Of a DNA stretch of 64,000 nucleotides, positions 8,029 to 17,921 are shown in pieces. Within the stretch, counting starts at the first letter, position 1; each line of letters opens with the position of its first letter. The notes beneath the pieces are model-generated. The model searched no databases, was not told the DNA's origin, and saw only the letters and a list, made by a program, of their open reading frames with translations. Origin of the DNA: JAJDXW01 sp965243335 (lineage in GTDB: Bacteria > Pseudomonadota > Gammaproteobacteria > HK1); assembly GCA_965243335.1 (NCBI GenBank), contig OZ251545.1, positions 868,001 to 932,000 of the forward strand, written 5' to 3'. The translations under genes and the position numbers were made by a program.

Positions 8029-9543
8029 ATGAACGTGCGCACCCTCCTCGCCGACTCCCTGCGGCTGCCTCCGGGCCTTCCCGGCGATGCGCCGGTGCGC
8101 GGCCTCGCGGTGGACAGCCGCCGGGTCGAGCCGGGGTTCGTGTTCTTCGCGCGGCCCGGGCTCCGCACCCACGGCGCGCGGTACGTCGATGCGGCCTTCG
8201 GGGCCGGCGCGGTCGCGGCGGTCCTGCCGACCGGCGCCGTTACCGGCCCGTCCGCTTGTCCGGAGGTCGTCGAGGTCGACGACCTCCCGACGGTCATCGG
8301 GCGGGCCGCCCATCGCTTCCACGGCGCCCCCTCGGCGGGGATGGACGTCGTCGGGATCACCGGCACCAACGGGAAGACCACGGTCGCCCACTGCGTCTCG
8401 CGGGCGTTCCAGGCCATCGAGCCGCGCGCGCCCTGCGCGGTCATGGGAACGCTCGGCCACGGGCTTCCGGGGGCCCTCGAAGGCGCCGGCCTCACGACCC
8501 CCGACGTCCTCGACGTGCATCGCACCCTGGCCGAGCTGCGGGCCGCGGGGGCTCGCCGGGTCGCGATGGAGGTGTCTTCCCACGCGCTCGAGCAGGGCCG
8601 CGCGGCCGGGGTCCGGTTCCGGGCCGCGTGCCTCACGAACGTCGGGCGCGACCATCTCGACTACCACGGGAGCCTCGAAGCGTACGCGGCGGCGAAGCGG
8701 CGGCTGTTCGCCTGGCCGGACCTCGGGGCGGCGGTCGTCAACGCCGACGACCGGCTGGGCCGGGCGATCCTCGAGGCGGGGGATGGTCCCGGCCTGCGGC
8801 TGGGCTACGCGCTCGAGAACCGCGCCGCCGAGGTGCGCGGGCGCCTCGAACCCGGCCGCCCGGACCGGACCCGGCTCGAAGTCGCCCATGGGCGCCGCCG
8901 GGCGGTCGTGGAGAGCCCTCTCGTCGGCCGGTTCAACGCCTGCAACCTGCTCGCCGGGGCCGCGATCCTGATCGCCCTGGACGTGCCCCTGGCGCAGGCG
9001 GCGGCGGGGCTCGGGGCCGCCGAACCCCCGCCGGGAAGGTTGCAGCCGGTGCGGCTCGACGCTCCGAAGGACGGGAGCGTCCCGGCCCCGGCCGCCTACG
9101 TCGACTACGCCCACACCCCCGACGCGCTCGACGCGGTGCTCTCGTCGCTCCGGGCGCTTGCGAAGGGGGAGGTCCGGATCGTGTTCGGGTGCGGCGGCGA
9201 GCGCGATGCGGGAAAGCGCCGCCTGATGGGAGCGGCGGCGGCGCGCGGCGCGGAGCGGCTGTTCGTGACCAGCGACAACCCCCGCGGCGAGGACCCCCTC
9301 GCGATCATCGACGACGTCCTCGCGGGCGTTCCGGGCGGCTGCGGCGCCCGGGTCGAGGTCGAGCCCGACCGGCGCCGCGCGATCCACGCGGCCGTCTCGG
9401 GCGCCGGCCCGGACGACGTCGTCCTCGTGGCCGGGAAGGGCCACGAGACCTGGCAGGAGATCGGGGGCGAGCGGCGTCCCTTCGACGACGCCCGGGTGGC
9501 GCGCGAGGCGCTCGCCCGCCGGGCGGGGAGAGGGATCGGATGA
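8029..9543 (+). CDS. murE: UDP-MurNAc-L-Ala-D-Glu:meso-diaminopimelate ligase MurE
   Basis: 504 residues. ATP-binding GITGTNGKTTVAH at about 110-122, MEVSSHALEQGR, TNVGRDHLDYHGS, and the substrate-selecting TSDNPRGEDP near residue 414. The DNPR motif marks the meso-diaminopimelate-adding enzyme, so the cell wall is of the Gram-negative DAP type. Cytoplasmic step three of Mur ligation. It starts 11 bases after the restored ftsI end and overlaps murF by 4 bases. Confidence 0.96.
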   Translation: MNVRTLLADSLRLPPGLPGDAPVRGLAVDSRRVEPGFVFFARPGLRTHGARYVDAAFGAGAVAAVLPTGAVTGPSACPEVVEVDDLPTVIGRAAHRFHGAPSAGMDVVGITGTNGKTTVAHCVSRAFQAIEPRAPCAVMGTLGHGLPGALEGAGLTTPDVLDVHRTLAELRAAGARRVAMEVSSHALEQGRAAGVRFRAACLTNVGRDHLDYHGSLEAYAAAKRRLFAWPDLGAAVVNADDRLGRAILEAGDGPGLRLGYALENRAAEVRGRLEPGRPDRTRLEVAHGRRRAVVESPLVGRFNACNLLAGAAILIALDVPLAQAAAGLGAAEPPPGRLQPVRLDAPKDGSVPAPAAYVDYAHTPDALDAVLSSLRALAKGEVRIVFGCGGERDAGKRRLMGAAAARGAERLFVTSDNPRGEDPLAIIDDVLAGVPGGCGARVEVEPDRRRAIHAAVSGAGPDDVVLVAGKGHETWQEIGGERRPFDDARVAREALARRAGRGIG

Positions 9544-10904
9544 TCGAGATGGGGATCGGCGAAGTCCGTGCGGTGCTCGGCGCGGCGCCCGCAAGCGGAC
9601 CGGAGGACGGGGAGATCCGGTTCCGCGGGGTGTCCACCGACTCCCGCGGCGATTGCGCGGGGACCCTGTTCGTCGCCCTGCGCGGCCCCAACTTCGACGG
9701 GCACGACTACGTCGCGGCCGCGGCGCGCGCGGGCGCGGCCGCGGCCGTCACGGAACGGCCCGGGGACGGGGAGGGGCTGCCCCGGATCGTCGTCCGGGAC
9801 GCGCGCGCCGCGCTTCAGCGGCTCGCGGTCGCGTGGCGGCGCCGCTTCGACGTCCCGTTCGCGGCGGTCACCGGCAGCAACGGCAAGACCTCCGTCAAGG
9901 AGATGATCGCGTCGATCCTCCGGGTGCGCCATCGAACCCTCTCCACCGCCGGGAACCTCAACACCGACATCGGCCTCGCCGCGACCCTGTTCGGGCTCGA
10001 TCCTGGGCACCGGCGGGGGGTGGTGGAGATGGGGGCCAACCACGCGGGCGAGATCGCGGAGCTCGCCGGGATGTGCGCGCCGCGGGTCGGGGTCGTGACC
10101 CAGTGCGCGCCGGCCCACCTCGAAGGGTTCGGGAGCGTCGAGGGGGTGGCCCGGGCCAAGGGTGAGATGTTCGAGTCCCTGCCGCCGGACGGGGTCGGGG
10201 TGGTCAACGCCGACGACCGGTTCGCGGACCTCTGGACGGGCCTGCTCGGAAGCCGGCGGGTCGTCCGGTTCGGTCTTCGGGCTCCGGCCGACGTGGGCGC
10301 GTCCTTCGCGCCCGCGGAGCACGGCTCGCGGATCGTCCTCGCGACCCCCGCGGGCGAGACGGCGGTCGACCTCGCGCTCCCCGGCCGGCACAACGTCATG
10401 AACGCGCTCGCCGCCACGGCCGCGTGCCTCGCCCTCGGCGAGCCCCTCGCCGCGGTCCGCGAGGGGCTGGAGGCGATGCGGCCGGTTCCGGGAAGGCTCT
10501 GCCTGCGCCCGCTCGCCGGCGGCTCGGTCCTCATCGACGACACCTACAACGCCAATCCGGGCTCGCTGCGGGCCGCCCTCGACGTGCTCGCCGAACGCGG
10601 CGGGGAGGGCTGGCTCGCCCTCGGGGACATGGCCGAGCTGGGGGACGAGGGGCCCGGCCTGCACCGCGAAGCGGGGCGGCTCGCCCGCGAACGGGGGGTC
10701 GCCCGCCTGTACGGCCTCGGCCCGCTCGCCGCGGAGGCCGCGCGCGCGTTCGGGCCGGAGGGGCGCCCCTGCCTCTCGCACGATGCGCTGGCGGCCGAGC
10801 TGCGGGCGGACTTGGGAGAGCGCTCCCCGGTCACCGTGCTGGTCAAGGGCTCGCGTTCGATGGCGATGGAGCGCGTCGTCAAGGCGCTCGACGACCGATG
10901 CTGA
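9540..10904 (+). CDS. murF: UDP-MurNAc-tripeptide:D-Ala-D-Ala ligase MurF
   Basis: 454 residues starting at ATG 9540, overlapping the murE stop by 4 bases. Motifs: FRGVSTDSR near residue 26, AVTGSNGKTSVKEM at about 109, NLNTDIGL, VVEMGANHAGEIAEL and the central LIDDTYNANPGSLRAALD. It completes the UDP-MurNAc-pentapeptide. The very long alternative frame covering this region begins inside murE out of frame; the true start is fixed by the ATGA junction. Confidence 0.96.
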   Translation: MIEMGIGEVRAVLGAAPASGPEDGEIRFRGVSTDSRGDCAGTLFVALRGPNFDGHDYVAAAARAGAAAAVTERPGDGEGLPRIVVRDARAALQRLAVAWRRRFDVPFAAVTGSNGKTSVKEMIASILRVRHRTLSTAGNLNTDIGLAATLFGLDPGHRRGVVEMGANHAGEIAELAGMCAPRVGVVTQCAPAHLEGFGSVEGVARAKGEMFESLPPDGVGVVNADDRFADLWTGLLGSRRVVRFGLRAPADVGASFAPAEHGSRIVLATPAGETAVDLALPGRHNVMNALAATAACLALGEPLAAVREGLEAMRPVPGRLCLRPLAGGSVLIDDTYNANPGSLRAALDVLAERGGEGWLALGDMAELGDEGPGLHREAGRLARERGVARLYGLGPLAAEAARAFGPEGRPCLSHDALAAELRADLGERSPVTVLVKGSRSMAMERVVKALDDRC

Positions 10905-11968
10905 TCGATCTCTTCGACCTGCTGGCCGGGCTGCACGGCGGCTTCGGGGTCTTCCGCTACCTCACCTTGCGCGCGATCTGCGGGGTGCTGACGGCGCTCC
11001 TCATCGCCCTCGCGGTCGGGCCGGCCGCGATCCGCCGCCTGCGCCGGTTCGGAGAGGTCGTCCGCGAGGACGGCCCCCAATCGCATCACGGCAAGGCGGG
11101 CACCCCCACCATGGGCGGGGCGCTCATCCTGCTCGCGGTCTTCGTGTCCACCCTGCTGTGGGCGGACCTCTCCAACCGCTTCGTGTGGGTGGTGCTCGCC
11201 ATGACCCTGGCGTTCGGCGCGGTCGGGGGGCTCGACGACTACCGCAAGTTCACCCGCGGCCGGGGCATGTCGGCCCGGCTCAAGTTCCTCCTGCAATCGG
11301 TCGCCGGCTTCGCCGGGGCGCTCTTCCTCTTCGTCTCCGCCGAGGGGGCGAACGAGCTCCAGCTCATCGTTCCCGTCGTCAAGGACGTGGCCCTCGAGCT
11401 CGGCTGGCTCTACGTCCCGCTCGCCTGGTTCGTCATCGTGGGCACGAGCAACGCGGTGAACCTGACCGACGGCCTCGACGGTCTCGCGATCGGTCACACC
11501 GTCCTCATCGCGGGGGCCCTCGCGGTGTTCGTCTACGTGTCCGGGCACAGCGAGTTCGCGACCTATCTCGCGTTCCCCGCCATCGCGGGGGTCGGCGAGG
11601 CGGCCGTCGTGTGCGCCGCGATCGTCGGCGCGGGCCTCGGGTTCCTGTGGTTCAACACCTACCCGGCCCAGGTCTTCATGGGCGACGTCGGCGCCCTCGC
11701 CCTCGGGGCGGCGCTCGGCACGGTCGCGGTGGTGTGCCGCCAGGAGATCGTCCTGTTCGTGATGGGCGGCGTATTCGTCATGGAGACGGTCTCGGTCATC
11801 CTGCAGGTCGCCTCCTTCCGGTTGACCGGCCGCCGGATCTTCCGGATGGCGCCCCTCCACCACCACTTCGAGCTCAAGGGATGGCCCGAGCCGCGGGTCA
11901 TCGTCCGCCTCTGGATCGTCACCCTGGTGCTCGTCCTCGTCGCGCTCACGACCCTCAAGGTGCGGTAG
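10898..11968 (+). CDS. mraY: Phospho-MurNAc-pentapeptide translocase MraY
   Basis: 356 residues, ATG 10898 overlapping murF by 7 bases. Polytopic membrane enzyme making lipid I. Family signatures: HHGKAGTPTMGGALIL, GAVGGLDDYRKF (catalytic Asp pair), GTSNAVNLTDGLDGLA, GDVGALALGAALG and the C-terminal APLHHHFELKGWPE. About ten hydrophobic helices as expected. Confidence 0.97.
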   Translation: MLIDLFDLLAGLHGGFGVFRYLTLRAICGVLTALLIALAVGPAAIRRLRRFGEVVREDGPQSHHGKAGTPTMGGALILLAVFVSTLLWADLSNRFVWVVLAMTLAFGAVGGLDDYRKFTRGRGMSARLKFLLQSVAGFAGALFLFVSAEGANELQLIVPVVKDVALELGWLYVPLAWFVIVGTSNAVNLTDGLDGLAIGHTVLIAGALAVFVYVSGHSEFATYLAFPAIAGVGEAAVVCAAIVGAGLGFLWFNTYPAQVFMGDVGALALGAALGTVAVVCRQEIVLFVMGGVFVMETVSVILQVASFRLTGRRIFRMAPLHHHFELKGWPEPRVIVRLWIVTLVLVLVALTTLKVR

Positions 11969-13336
11969 GTGGGCCGGTCGGGACACGGGCGGACGGTGGT
12001 GGTCGGGCTCGGCGACACGGGTCTCGCGTGCGCCCGGCACCTGCACGCGCACGGGGTCGACGTCGCGCTCTCGGACAGCCGCTCGCACCCGCCCTGCGCG
12101 GAGGAGGCGCGACGGTCGCTGCCGGGGGCGGAGGTCCGGCTCGGCGGGTTCGATCGGGAGTGGTTCGAGCAGGCCACGGAGCTGGTGCTGAGCCCCGGGG
12201 TGTCGCCGCGCGAGCCCGCGGTGGCGGCCGCCGCCGATCGCGGGGTTCCGGTGCTGGGCGAGGTCGAGCTGTTCGCCCGCATGGCCCGCGCCCCGGTCGT
12301 CGCGGTGACGGGGACGAACGGCAAGAGCACCGTGTGCGCCTGGGTCCACGCGATGGCGGAGGCGGGGGGCGTGAACGCGGCCATCGGCGGGAACTTCGGC
12401 CCGCCCGCCCTCACCCTGCTCCCGCGCGATCCCGAGCTCCACGTCGTCGAGCTCTCGAGCTTCCAGCTCGAGACGACCCGGTCCCTCCGTCCGCGCGTCG
12501 CCGCGCTTCTCAACGTGAGCCCCGACCACCTCGACCGCCACGACGGGTTCGAGGCGTACCGGGCGGCCAAGGCCCGCGTCTTCCGGGGCGCGGCGGCGGC
12601 GGTGGTCTGCCGCGACGATGCCTGGCTCGCGGCGCTCGGCGCGCGCCTTGCCCATGAGGGAACGCGGGTCGCCGCCTTCACCGGGGGGCGCCCCCGCGAG
12701 GGCGAGTACGGCCTGGTCGAGCACGGCGGCCGGGCCTGGCTCGCCCACGGGACGGAACGGCGGCTCGCCGTCCGGGAGCTCGCGCTCCGTGGGCGCCACA
12801 ACGCGCTCAACGCCCTCGCGGCGATGGCGATCGCGGACGACCTCGGGATCGACCGCGACGCGGTCGACCGCGCGCTTCGGACCTTCCCCGGACTCGCGCA
12901 CCGCTGCGAGCCGATCGGCTGCGCCGACGGCGCGCGCTGGTACGACGACTCCAAGGGGACGAACGTCGGGGCCACCGTCGCGGCGGTGAACGGCTTCGAC
13001 GTCCCCCTCGTCCTGATCGCGGGAGGGGACGGCAAGGGGGCCGACTTCCGGCCGCTCGGCCGGGCCCTGCGCGAGTCCGCCGGCCGGATCCGCGAGGTGG
13101 TGCTCCTCGGCCGGGACGCGCTGGCGATCCGGCGCCTGGTGGAGGGCCGGGTCCCGGTCGTGGAGGTCGGCACGATGGCGGAAGCGGTCGCCCGCGCGCG
13201 CGCGGCGGCCCGTCCGGGAGACGCGGTGCTGCTGTCTCCGGCCTGCGCGAGCTGGGACATGTACCGCGACTACCGGGAGCGGGGCCGGGACTTCCGGGCC
13301 GAATTCCTCGCCGGCGGACGAGGCGGGCCGGGATGA
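11969..13336 (+). CDS. murD: UDP-MurNAc-L-alanine:D-glutamate ligase MurD
   Basis: 455 residues from GTG 11969, directly abutting the mraY stop. N-terminal Rossmann segment VVVGLGDTGLACARHL, ATP-binding VTGTNGKSTVCAW near residue 113, ELSSFQLETT, LNVSPDHLDRH, and late DDSKGTNVGATVAAV and IAGGDGKGADF. Cytoplasmic Mur ligase, second amino-acid addition. Overlaps ftsW by 4 bases. Confidence 0.96.
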   Translation: MGRSGHGRTVVVGLGDTGLACARHLHAHGVDVALSDSRSHPPCAEEARRSLPGAEVRLGGFDREWFEQATELVLSPGVSPREPAVAAAADRGVPVLGEVELFARMARAPVVAVTGTNGKSTVCAWVHAMAEAGGVNAAIGGNFGPPALTLLPRDPELHVVELSSFQLETTRSLRPRVAALLNVSPDHLDRHDGFEAYRAAKARVFRGAAAAVVCRDDAWLAALGARLAHEGTRVAAFTGGRPREGEYGLVEHGGRAWLAHGTERRLAVRELALRGRHNALNALAAMAIADDLGIDRDAVDRALRTFPGLAHRCEPIGCADGARWYDDSKGTNVGATVAAVNGFDVPLVLIAGGDGKGADFRPLGRALRESAGRIREVVLLGRDALAIRRLVEGRVPVVEVGTMAEAVARARAAARPGDAVLLSPACASWDMYRDYRERGRDFRAEFLAGGRGGPG

Positions 13337-14487
13337 ATCACGCCGTTCCCCTCCCCCCCGACCGGGCCGAGTCCGGCGGCTGGCCGGTCGACGCCGGCCT
13401 CGCGGTCGCCGCCGCCGCGCTGATCCTGACCGGCCTCGTGATGGTCGCGTCCGCGTCCGTCTCCATCGCCGAAGGAAAGTTCGGAGCGCCGCTGCATTTC
13501 TTCTGGCGCCAGTCGGCCGCCCTCGTGGTCGGGATCGGGTGCGGCGCGGTGGTGGCGATGATCGATCCCCGCCACTGGGAACGGTTCGCCAACCTGGGCC
13601 TCCTTGCCGGGATCGCCTCCCTGAGCGCGGTGCTGATCCCGGGCCTCGGGCTCGAGGCCGGCGGGGCGGTCCGCTGGCTCGACCTCGGGGTCGCCACCTT
13701 CCATCCGGGGGAGGCGATGAAGATCGTGTTCGTCGTCTACCTGGCCGCCTACCTGGCGCGGCGCGGGGACGACGTCCGGACCTACGGGCGGCATACGCTC
13801 GTCCCGTTCGCGGTGTTCGGCCTCGTCGGCGCGCTGCTCCTCGCCGAGCCCGATTTCGGGACCGTCGTCGTCCTCGGGTTCACCCTGCTCGGGATGCTCT
13901 TCATCGCGGGGGTCCCCGTCCGCACGTTCACGGCCTGGAGCGGCGTCCTCCTGGTCGCGATGACCGCGCTCGCCGTCGCCGAGCCCTATCGCATGCGGCG
14001 CTTGCTGACCTTCCTCTCCCCTTTCGACACCCCTTACGGCGACGGGTTCCAGCTCGTCCAGGCGCTCATCGCGGTCGGCCGCGGCGAGTGGTTCGGGGCC
14101 GGGCTCGGCGGGAGCGTGCAGAAGCTCTTCTACCTGCCGGCCGCGCACACCGACTTCCTGTTCGCGGTGGTCGGGGAGGAGCTGGGCCTCGTGGGGATGG
14201 CGGCGGTCATCGCGCTCTTCGCGGTGCTCATCTTCCGGGCCTTCGTCATCGCCGGCCGGGCCATGGACAGCGGGCGGCCGTTCCACGCGCATCTCGCGTA
14301 CGGCCTCGGCCTCTCGCTCGGGGTCCAGGCCTGGATCAACATCGGGGTGAACATCGGCGCCCTGCCGACCAAGGGGCTCGCCCTGCCGTTCATGAGCTAC
14401 GGCGGGAACAACCTCGTCGCGAGCTGCATCGCCCTCGGGCTCCTCGTGCGCATCGATCGCGATGCGCGGGGAGGGGACCGCCGATGA
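13333..14487 (+). CDS. ftsW: Septal peptidoglycan glycosyltransferase FtsW
   Basis: 384 residues, SEDS family, about ten membrane helices. Signatures: LGLEAGGAVRWLDLG, FHPGEAMKIVFVVYLA, LLAEPDFGTVVVL, GDGFQLVQALIAVGRGEWFGAGLG with SVQKLFYLPAAHTDFLFAVVGEELG, and the C-terminal PFMSYGG. It pairs with FtsI at the septum. Start ATG 13333 overlaps murD; its stop overlaps murG. Confidence 0.96.
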   Translation: MNHAVPLPPDRAESGGWPVDAGLAVAAAALILTGLVMVASASVSIAEGKFGAPLHFFWRQSAALVVGIGCGAVVAMIDPRHWERFANLGLLAGIASLSAVLIPGLGLEAGGAVRWLDLGVATFHPGEAMKIVFVVYLAAYLARRGDDVRTYGRHTLVPFAVFGLVGALLLAEPDFGTVVVLGFTLLGMLFIAGVPVRTFTAWSGVLLVAMTALAVAEPYRMRRLLTFLSPFDTPYGDGFQLVQALIAVGRGEWFGAGLGGSVQKLFYLPAAHTDFLFAVVGEELGLVGMAAVIALFAVLIFRAFVIAGRAMDSGRPFHAHLAYGLGLSLGVQAWINIGVNIGALPTKGLALPFMSYGGNNLVASCIALGLLVRIDRDARGGDRR

Positions 14488-15611
14488 CCGGCGCGCGGGT
14501 GTGCATCTTCGCCGGCGGGACGGGAGGCCACGTGTTCCCCGCGCTCGCGGTGGCCGACCGCCTGCGCGAGGAGGGCTGGTCGGTGAGCTGGGTCGGTACC
14601 CGGCGCGGGATCGAGGCTCGGGTGGTCCCCGGCGCCGGCCTGCCGCTGCACTTCATCGCCTCGCGGCGCGTCCGCGGCGCGCGGCGCGCGCGGGGGCTCG
14701 CCGCGACCGTCGTGGCCCTGGTCCAGGCGGCCGCGATCCTGCTCCGGGTCCGCCCCGCGCTGGTCCTCGGCATGGGCGGCTTCGTGTCGGCGCCGGGCGG
14801 GGTCGCGGCCTGGCTCCTCCGCCGGCCCCTGCTGATCCACGAGCAGAACGCGATCCCGGGCCTCGCGAACCGGGTGCTCGCCCGCCTCGCGACCGGGATC
14901 ATGGAGAGCTTTCCGGGCGCTTTCCCCCGCCGCGGCAAGGGGTGGCTCCGCACCACCGGGAACCCCGTGCGGGCCGCCTTCGCGGCGCTCCCCCCGCCCG
15001 CCGAGCGGTTCGCCGGACGGGGGCCGGCGCTGCGGGTGCTCGTGCTCGGGGGGAGCCAGGGCGCGGAGGCCCTCAACCGGTCCGTGCCGTCCGCCGCGGC
15101 GCTCGTCGCCCGGCCGCTCGAGATCCGCCACCAGGCCGGCGAGGGCCGGGCCGACGCGACCCGGGACCGCTACCGGGAGGCGGGGGTCGAGGCGGCGGTG
15201 ACCCCGTTCGTGGACGACGTGGCCGAAGCCTGCGGCTGGGCGGACGTGGTCGTGTGCCGGGCCGGGGCGAGCACGATGGCGGAGCTCTCGGCGACCGGGG
15301 TGGGCTCCATCCTCGTGCCTTATCCGTGGGCGGCCGACGACCACCAGACCGCCAACGCCCGCTATCTCGAGCGGCGCGGGGCGGCCTGTGTGGTCCCGGA
15401 CGAAGGGGAGATCGCCCCGCGGCTCGCCGCCCTCCTCGGCGAGCTGGCCTCCGACCCCCCCCGCCGCCTCGCCATGGCCGAGGCGGCCTGGCGGAGCGGG
15501 CAGCGGGACGCCGCCGAGCGGGTGGCCGCGTGCTGCCGCGAGTTCGCCTCCCCCCCGGAGTTCCCGCCGGAGCCGTCGGAGTCCCCGGGCCCGGCAGGAG
15601 AGGCGGCGTGA
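14484..15611 (+). CDS. murG: UDP-GlcNAc:lipid I N-acetylglucosaminyltransferase MurG
   Basis: 375 residues, GT28 family, start ATG 14484 in an ATGA overlap with ftsW. Motifs: FAGGTGGHVFPALAVADRL at the N-terminus, LGMGGFVSAPGG, LIHEQNAIPGLANR, VLVLGGSQGAEALN, and CRAGASTMAELSATG with DDHQTANA. It makes lipid II on the inner membrane surface. The C-terminus ends in a short Pro/Ser/Glu-rich tail. Overlaps murC by a GTGA junction. Confidence 0.96.
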   Translation: MTGARVCIFAGGTGGHVFPALAVADRLREEGWSVSWVGTRRGIEARVVPGAGLPLHFIASRRVRGARRARGLAATVVALVQAAAILLRVRPALVLGMGGFVSAPGGVAAWLLRRPLLIHEQNAIPGLANRVLARLATGIMESFPGAFPRRGKGWLRTTGNPVRAAFAALPPPAERFAGRGPALRVLVLGGSQGAEALNRSVPSAAALVARPLEIRHQAGEGRADATRDRYREAGVEAAVTPFVDDVAEACGWADVVVCRAGASTMAELSATGVGSILVPYPWAADDHQTANARYLERRGAACVVPDEGEIAPRLAALLGELASDPPRRLAMAEAAWRSGQRDAAERVAACCREFASPPEFPPEPSESPGPAGEAA

Positions 15612-17028
15612 CCGCGGTCCGCCACGGCCTCGACCGCATCCGGCGGATCCACCTCATCGGGATCGGCGGGGCGGGGATGGGCGGGATCGCGGAGGTCCTC
15701 CATACCCTCGGCTTCGAGGTCAGCGGCTCGGACGTCCACGAGAACGAGATGACGGAGCGGCTGTCCCGCCTCGGGATCCGGGTCCACGTCGGCCATCACG
15801 CCGACCATGTCCGGGACCGCGACGTGGTGGTCGTCTCCACCGCCATCCCGGTTGGGAACCCCGAGTTGGAGGCGGCCCGGGAGCGTCAGGTTCCGGTCGT
15901 CCCGAGAGCCGAGATGCTGGGCGAGATCATGCGGTTCCGGCACGGGATCGCGGTCGCGGGCACGCACGGCAAGACCACCACCACCAGCCTGGTGACCAGC
16001 GTGCTCAGCGCCGGCGGGCTCGATCCGACGTTCGTCATCGGGGGGCGCCTGCTCGCGTCGGGGGCGAACGGGCGGCTCGGCGACGGCGAGTACATCGTGG
16101 CCGAAGCCGACGAGAGCGATGAATCGTTCCTGCTCCTGCGGCCGGAGATGGCGGTCGTGACCAACATCGACCAGGACCACATGGGGACCTGGGACCAGGA
16201 CGAGTCCCGCCTGCACGCCGCCTTCGTCGAGTTCCTGCGCCACCTGCCGTTCTACGGGCTGGCGGTCCTGTGCGCCGACGATCCGGGGGTGCGGCGGTGC
16301 TGCCGCAGGTGTCGAGGCCGGTCGTGACCTACGGCTTCCACGAGGACGCGGACCTGCGGGCCGTGGACGTGGTCCCGGACGGGACCCGGACCCACTTCCG
16401 GATCCCCTCCGGCGAGCTTGGGCCGGAGGTCGCGGCGACCCTCAACCTGCCGGGCCGCCACAACGTGCAGAACGCGCTCGCGGCGGTCGCGATCGCGCGG
16501 TCCCTCGACGTGGACGACGACCACGTCCGCGAGGCGCTGGCCGCCTTCCAGGGGATCGGGCGCCGTTTCGAGGTGTGGGACCGGGTCCGGATCGGCGGGC
16601 GTGAGGTCCGGCTCGTCGACGACTACGGCCACCATCCCCGCGAGATCGAGGCGACCGTCGCGGCGGCGCGGGAGGCATGGCCGGAGCGGCGGCTGGTGGT
16701 GGCCTTCCAGCCCCACCGGTACACCCGGACCCGCGACCTGCTGGACGATTTCGCGCGGGTCCTGAGCCCCGTGGACGCCCTCCTCGTCGCCGCCGTCTAC
16801 CCGGCCGGCGAAGAGCCCATCCCCGGAGCGGACGCGCACGGCCTCTGCCAGGCGGTCCGCGCGCGCGGGGTGGTGGAGCCGGTCTACGTGCCGGGGATCG
16901 GGGAGCTGGAGGCGACGCTTCGCGGGGTGGTCCGCCCCGGCGACGTGCTGATGCTGCTCGGGGCCGGCGACATCGGAACGGCCGCCGCGCGCCTCGCGGA
17001 GACCGGCGAGCCGTGCGGGGCCGGCTGA
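15608..17028 (+). CDS. murC: UDP-N-acetylmuramate:L-alanine ligase MurC, with apparent frameshift
   Basis: Starts at GTG 15608 overlapping murG. N-terminal IHLIGIGGAGMGGIAEVL, AGTHGKTTTTSLV and VAEADESDESFL are in one frame, which stops at 16327. The rest (VSRPVVTYGF, LPGRHNVQNALAAVAIA, LVDDYGHHPREIEAT, AFQPHRYTRTRDL, GAGDIG) is in the next frame to 17028. One base is missing around 16288-16297, in a GTGCGGCGG stretch that should read GTGCGGGCGG. Restoring a G gives about 473 residues, normal length. The gene is essential, so the simplest explanation is sequence error. Confidence 0.92.
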
Positions 17029-17921
17029 TGCGCAACGTCCCGATGGCCCGCATGACCACCTGGGGGACCGGAGGGCCGGCGGATCGCGTCTACGCGCCCG
17101 CGGACGTCGAGGACCTCGCCGACTTCCTCGCCGGGCTCGGTCCCCGCGATCCGGTCCTCTGGGTGGGCCTCGGGAGCAACCTCCTGGTGCGCGACGGCGG
17201 GGTCGACGGGGTGGTCGTCCTCGCCGCCCGCGGCCTCGGCCGGATCGAGGAGTCCGGCGAGCGCCTGGTCCGGGCCGGAGCGGGCGTCCCCTGCGCCAAG
17301 CTCGCCCGCTACCTCGGCGCGAAGGGGTATGCCGGCGGCGAGTTCCTCGCCGGGATCCCGGGAACCGTCGGGGGCGCCCTCGCGATGAACGCCGGCGCGC
17401 ATGGGGGGGAGACCTGGGACCTCGTGCAACGGGTCGAGACGATCGACCGGGGCGGGCGCCGCCGCCGGCGCGCGCGGCGCGAGTTCGAGGTCGGCTACCG
17501 GAGCGTCGGAGGCGCGGTCGGGGAGTGGTTCACCGGCGCCGATCTGCGCTTCGCCCCCGCGGACCCCGCGGCGGTGCGGGCCCGCACCCGGCGGCTGGTC
17601 CGGGCGCGGGCCGCTTCGCAGCCGGTCGGGCAGCGGAGCTGCGGGTCGGTGTTCCGCAATCCGCCCGGCGACCACGCGGGCCGGCTCGTCGAGGCCTGCG
17701 GCCTCAAGGGCGCCCGGATCGGGGGGGCGGTGGTCTCGGAGAAGCACGGGAACTTCATCGTCAACGAGGGGGCCGCCTCGTCGTCGGACATCGAGGCGCT
17801 GATCGCAAGGGTGCGGTCGCGGGTGTTCGACGAGACCGGGGTCGACCTCGAGCCGGAGGTCCGGGTGGTGGGCCGGCGGCCGTCCGGGAACGGGCGCCCG
17901 AAACCGGGGGGGCGGCCGTGA
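17028..17921 (+). CDS. murB: UDP-N-acetylenolpyruvoylglucosamine reductase MurB
   Basis: 297 residues; start ATG 17028 shares a TGATG junction with murC. FAD-binding WVGLGSNLLVRDGG, the GIPGTVGGALAMNAGAHGGE block, EVGYRSV, the catalytic-serine region GSVFRNPPGDHAGRLVEACGLKG and a C-terminal HGNFIVN. This is the shorter form (type II-like), without the extra domain of E. coli MurB. No ddl gene lies between it and ftsQ, unlike in E. coli. Confidence 0.95.
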   Translation: MRNVPMARMTTWGTGGPADRVYAPADVEDLADFLAGLGPRDPVLWVGLGSNLLVRDGGVDGVVVLAARGLGRIEESGERLVRAGAGVPCAKLARYLGAKGYAGGEFLAGIPGTVGGALAMNAGAHGGETWDLVQRVETIDRGGRRRRRARREFEVGYRSVGGAVGEWFTGADLRFAPADPAAVRARTRRLVRARAASQPVGQRSCGSVFRNPPGDHAGRLVEACGLKGARIGGAVVSEKHGNFIVNEGAASSSDIEALIARVRSRVFDETGVDLEPEVRVVGRRPSGNGRPKPGGRP

